NCBI RefSeq assembly: GCF_000471905.2
Contig: NW_006496667.1
Coordinates: 536,460-600,459 of the forward strand
Reading direction: 5' to 3'
Source: Amborella trichopoda
Lineage: Eukaryota; Streptophyta; Magnoliopsida; Amborellales; Amborellaceae
Length of the DNA stretch: 64,000 nucleotides
In this document: piece after piece, positions 60,353 to 64,000 of the stretch
How positions within the stretch are numbered: the stretch's first letter is position 1
Layout: every line of letters starts with the position of its first letter
The notes under the pieces: generated by a model
Databases searched by the model: none
What the model was told of the DNA's origin: nothing
Seen by the model: only the letters and a program-made list of their open reading frames with translations
Position numbers and translations under genes: made by a program

Positions 60353-60851
60353 TGCATTGCATATTATTGTCACTATTATGCTAGCTGGAATACAATAGCG
60401 TAGATCTGCTTACTAGGCTTTTAGCTCATTCCATCTTAATTCCATAATTGTAGAGTGAATGGTGGTGGCATCTGTGCTAAGGTGGGTGGCAGTTTTGGAG
60501 GGTTGAAGCCCGAAATTAAGAAGTTTGAAAAGCCATCTTCCAAAGACTTTTATAGTATGTTTTGGAGGTCTCAACAATATGGTGTATACTTCATTTTGTG
60601 TTTTTTTTTTTTGCCAATAGTGCCTTGAAGAAATTGTAAAGACTTTTGATATTGAAAGAAAGAAATGGTTATACCTTTTGGATTGATATTTGTTTGATGA
60701 ATGGATCCATTTTAGTTTTCTTTTGTGGTTTGCTCATGATTCCACGTTTTTATGCATTGAGCCACTCCCACCTGAGTGACGTTCGTGACTTTCGGTCGCG
60801 ATCTCGCACTCTATCACCCTCTGGCAGGGGTCAGGGGGTGGGGTCGTGACA

Positions 60852-60856
60852 CTAAC
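60852..60856 (+). repeat. Target-site duplication CTAAC, right copy (E7)
   Basis: Matches 57203-57207 and follows TGACA directly. Confidence 0.9.
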
Positions 60857-61313
60857 CCAATTGCAAGGGTCTGATATTCTGCCTCGTTATGGGAACTGGA
60901 TTTGGCGAGAGAGAAAGAAAGAGGTAATACTCGTCCTTTCAGAGTCATGAATAACACTCTAGCACCTCCCTGATCAGATTAGAAGGCTCCATCGAAGTAC
61001 AACTCCCACGCGTGATCAAGTTCTGCACAAAATACTTCTTCATTAGGGAGGTCACTTGATAAAGGAGATTCTAACAGTACGGGGTGTGCTGCGAGAAAAT
61101 CAGCCAAAGCTTGGCCCTTGATGGCCTTTTATGGGACATATGTGATGTCAAATTCGATCAACAATAATGCCCACTTAGCAAGACGTCATGATAGGCATGG
61201 GCCTGTCATGAGAAACTTTACTGGATCTACTTTTGATATAAGTTTTACTTCATGATCGAGCAAGTAGTGGCGGAGCTTTTGTACTGCGAAGATTAGGGCC
61301 AAGCACATCTTCT
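60857..61313 (-). pseudogene. E6 RNase H regions (gypsy-type, and 5' part of archaeal-type)
   Basis: On the minus strand, 61313-61100 carries the gypsy RNase H tail (KMCLALIFAVQKLRHYLLDH-like, EFDITYVP). From 60990 to 60857 is the first part of the archaeal-type RNase H, with the SHNEAEYQTLAIGL motif broken into by E7. Broken. Confidence 0.8.
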
Positions 61314-62309
61314 CTATAGAGGGATAATTCTTCTCGGCCCCTTGCATCCTACGGTTGAGATAGTAAGTGTGGTTTCTTTCCCTTCATTATTGTTTTGCGC
61401 CAACAATACCCCAAGTGACTCTTCCAGAGTGGTCACGTACAGGATGAGAGGTCTTCTCAATATTGGTGTACAAAGAACTAGAGGATTAAGTAAATAATGC
61501 TTGATGTCATCAAGGGCTGCCTGACATGCTTCATCCCAGATGAATGGAGTATCTTCTTTAACAGGTGCGTAAACTGAGAGGTTTGAGATGAACCTGCAGA
61601 TGTACGTCAGCTGCCCTTGAAGAGAGCGTAGCTCTCGCAGTGTAGTTGGTGACTTCATTTCTTGGATTGCCTTGATCTTGACTGGCTCAACTTCAAGCCC
61701 TCGGTGTCTAACAATGAACCCCAATAACTTTCTTGAACGCACGCCAAAGGTTCATTTCAGCAGGTTCATTTTAAGTTGATGAAGGCATAACCGCTCAAAC
61801 ACCTTTTCAAGGTCTCTCATATGAGCATCTTTCTCTTCAGATTTTACCACTAAGTCATCTACAAAACATTCGACCTCCTTGTGCATCATATCTTTGAAGA
61901 TGGTTGTCATCACTCTCTGATATGTGGCACCAGCATTCTTCAATCCAAAAGGCATCATTGTGTAGCAGAAGACCCCTTTTGGAGTCAAGAACGTGATGGC
62001 TTCCTCATCTTCTTGTGCCATCTGTATCTGATTATACCCAAAGTATCCATCCATGAAAGAGAAGATTTGGCAGTGAGCCGTAGAATCAATGAGCATCTAG
62101 GTGAACGGCAACAGGAAGTCATCCTTAGGACAGGCTATATTCATGCCGTGAAAGTCAATGAAAACCCTAATTTGGCCATTCTTCTTCTCTACTGGGAGAA
62201 CATTTGCCACCCACTTTGGGTACTTGACTTCATGATTGAAGCCTGCTTGCCTAAGTTTGGTCACCTCCACATCTATCTGCATTTCGAGGTTAGGCCTGAA
62301 CCTCCTTGA
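61314..62309 (-). pseudogene. E6 reverse transcriptase remnant
   Basis: On the minus strand, from the connection (EMQIDVEVTKLRQAGF, near 62240-62285) through EKKNGQIRV, DGYFGYNQIQM and PFGLKNAGAT to FVDD at 61854-61865. Then come LGFIVRHRGLEVEPVKIKAI and LRSLQGQLTYICRF (61600-61725), DTPFIWDEACQAAL, and the start of RNase H. It is relatively well preserved but broken. Confidence 0.85.
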
Positions 62310-63475
62310 TTTCTACTTGACAGGTTTGACGATTGGATCAACACCAAAACGGTGGACTGTGGCTTGAGGGTCTAAACCATGCATCTCATGGTAATTCCAA
62401 GCAAAGATGTCTCGGTTTGCTCGCAAGAAGGCGGTAAAGTTCTCCTCTCTTCTAATGACCTAAGATGAAAGTGGGCCTGGGGTCGGCTTCATCTCCTAGA
62501 TTTATCTCCTCGAGCTCATTCGTTGTGGCTTGACCGCCTTCTTCCCATTCTTCTGGGGCTTCTAAAAACTCTTCATCATTGGCCTTAGAGGTCTTCTCAT
62601 TAACCTCAAGTGCAGAGAACTATGATATTGACATCTCTGCTTCCAATAGGGCTCCAGAGGAGATTTCTACACCTTTCTTTAACTGACGAACAAAAGGGTC
62701 GACCTCAAACATGGACAGCATATCAAGCTACAAGAGTTTGATTTGAAAGTTACGTGGAGGTTGAGATTCAGCAATTGTGGGGCTAGAGGCACCCTCATAT
62801 GAATTGCTCGGTCTTTGCATGGGTGTCTGCAGTGTTTGCCCTGTGCTAGCAGATACTTCGTAAACCTGTATCATGTGGCAAGCTTCCTGAGAATAAAAGC
62901 TCTGCCCTCTTGATTCTCCCAGCTTCTGGTCAAAGCCAGGCTCAAGAGGCCATTAGGTTTCTTTGGCTATGACTTCTTGTGCTTCCCAGTAGAAGAGGAT
63001 GGCTCTAACTTAGCTCGAGCTACCAAGGCATCAGTAACTGTTAAGAATCCAACCGCCAGGGCCAATGTCTTTTTCAACTGCCTCTAGTGCGTCCTACTTA
63101 TATTGATTCCTTTGAGCTCTCTATCAAGAACCTCGAAGTCTGGACATTTCAAAGTGGTACCTGGAGGACACATAGAATAGGAAGGATAAGAATAAAAAAA
63201 ATAAGAGGAGAAGGAGAAGGGTCCGTAGGTGAGGGACTTTTAAGGTCGTTCCCCTCATTGGACTGATCTAGGCATCTTTTTGCATCATCACCAGAATTGG
63301 ATGTGTGCTGGGGGTCTTTCAGGTCTTTCCCTTGCTTAGAACATTGGGGAGTGCTTTTAACATCGTCACCCTCATTGGAGGTGCCCCGAGTAAGAGATGA
63401 CTCAGGGGTATCCTCTTGATGAGACGAAGGGATGAGGTCAGTGGAGACCGAGATGAAATCTTTTAAGGTCGGCAA
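62310..63475 (-). pseudogene. E6 gag-to-RT linker, no protease seen
   Basis: The minus strand begins with gag C-terminal sequence (63149-63475), including two to three diverged units of the 26-residue repeat (DDVKSTPQCSKQGKDLKDPQ). It continues through an acidic stretch matching the E4 EEWEEGG segment near 62520-62570. I find no D-G-x-A-type protease motif. Broken. Confidence 0.65.
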
Positions 63476-64000
63476 GGAAGGAAGAGGCCTGTGAAATTTT
63501 GGCTCGACCGGTGGCTGAGGAACCTTGTTCTTCCAGCGAGTAGCCCTTGGTGCTCATCTTCTTCTAGTCGCCTTTGCAGATGCTTGGTTCGTCTTGCTAG
63601 GTTTGTGAACAGCCCTAGCTTGATGAATCGCTTCTCTCTTTAAAGACTAGAGGCTGCTCCGTCCGTGATGGACTTTTCATGGTTGGGAAGTCAAGGGTTC
63701 AGCTAGACCAAAGGTTTCATCATGAGAGTCTTGTACTGGGACACTCACCTGAGTGGAGGTTTCGACTTGAGGGCGTTCATCATAAGCAATGTGACCTGCC
63801 TGGACTTTTTCCGCAACCACAGCTTCAAATCCATAACATTCACTCAACTCATGGCCCCATATCTGATGGTATGGGTACCAGTGATTCTTGGTCCCTTGAG
63901 CGAGGTGCTTGGGCTACCTTGCATGCTTAGGAGTGACGAGTCCTTGCTGGAGCATCACCTCAAACAGGGTTAAAAGAGGATTTGAATTATCATCTCCTAG
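63476..64000 (-). pseudogene. E6 gag C-terminal remnant, cut by the window edge
   Basis: The minus strand has a zinc-knuckle-like HHQIWGHEL..C motif region near 63810-63880 and an MLQQGLVTPKHARQ-like stretch near 63905-63960. Both match E5 (50780-50920). Confidence 0.7.

Larger units (their letters stand above)
57208..60851 (+). mobile_element. E7: solo LTR, 3.6 kb, chromovirus-like
   Basis: Starts TATGACGGCCC (a diverged TGTGACG-type start) and ends GGGGTCGTGACA, with a 5-bp CTAAC duplication. I see no internal coding region, primer site or second LTR, so it is best read as a solo LTR left by LTR-LTR recombination. The ends resemble those of E2 and of Tekay/Del-type elements, but it is a different family. 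It contains two tandem arrays (57236-57730, 59261-59816) and a TATA-like core at 60335-60352. The ~58000-59200 part has short frames without domains. Confidence 0.8.
56755..64000 (-). mobile_element. E6: Tat-type element, gag to integrase start, interrupted by E7
   Basis: A minus-strand element that enters from the right edge with gag, runs through linker, RT, both RNase H types and the start of integrase, and stops at 56755 where the E5 LTR begins. E7 lies inside its archaeal-type RNase H. The rest of integrase and the 3' end are not seen: the far side of E5 joins E3 instead, so a rearrangement or deletion removed them. No LTR is within the window. As in E4, I find no protease-like region between gag and RT. 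Broken at several places. Confidence 0.8.

Noticed and set aside
57208-60851. A complete small non-autonomous element instead of a solo LTR
   Set aside because: I see no repeated ends, primer site or purine tract inside. One LTR-like unit with a 5-bp duplication is simpler.

Overview
This window is plant nuclear DNA made almost entirely of nested, decayed Ty3/gypsy LTR retrotransposons. I found no host protein gene, tRNA, rRNA or other stable RNA gene. The plant assignment rests on several features. Four elements carry pol or gag remnants of the Tat/Ogre lineage, including a second, archaeal-type RNase H after the usual one. Their primer-binding sites resemble CTCCACTGGGGAC, their LTRs are long, and tandem repeats sit between the end of pol and the 3' LTR. 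A flowering plant is most likely, but the species cannot be told from this window.

Layout, using labels E1 to E7. E1 is the 3' end of a Tat-type element (1-544) plus its 3' LTR, which starts TGTAGACACC at 545 and probably ends at 12447. That LTR is split by E2 (1541-12037), a minus-strand array of LTR-internal-LTR-internal-LTR flanked by the 5-bp duplication CCTTC. E3 (12448-20571, plus) is a 5'-truncated Tat element with RT, RNase H, archaeal-type RNase H, integrase and a long 3' untranslated region. E4 (23281-40786, plus) has both LTRs and a GTACA target duplication. It lies inside the 3' untranslated region of E5, a related element in the opposite orientation (20572-56754, minus). E5 carries gag and protease remnants and, antisense to them at about 44480-48290, a decayed extra reading frame resembling plant-mobile-domain proteins. 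E5 itself sits in the integrase region of E6 (56755-64000, minus, running off the right edge). E6 is also interrupted by E7, a 3.6-kb solo LTR (57208-60851) flanked by CTAAC.

How the parts relate. E4 and E5 share LTR sequence, E3 keeps a matching 28-bp LTR start, and E6 is related through its coding remnants. They look like one Tat family with at least two structural types: one in which I see RT to integrase but no protease or antisense frame (E4 and, as far as visible, E6), and one with protease and the antisense frame but no RT to integrase (E5). All coding remnants are broken several to many times. LTR pairs differ at roughly one base in 7-12 in short stretches compared by eye, mostly transitions, so these are old insertions, probably millions of years. 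The most unusual signals are a hairpin array in E7 whose two arms change together, the array expansions and contractions in the 3' untranslated regions, the three-LTR structure of E2, and the antisense frame in E5.
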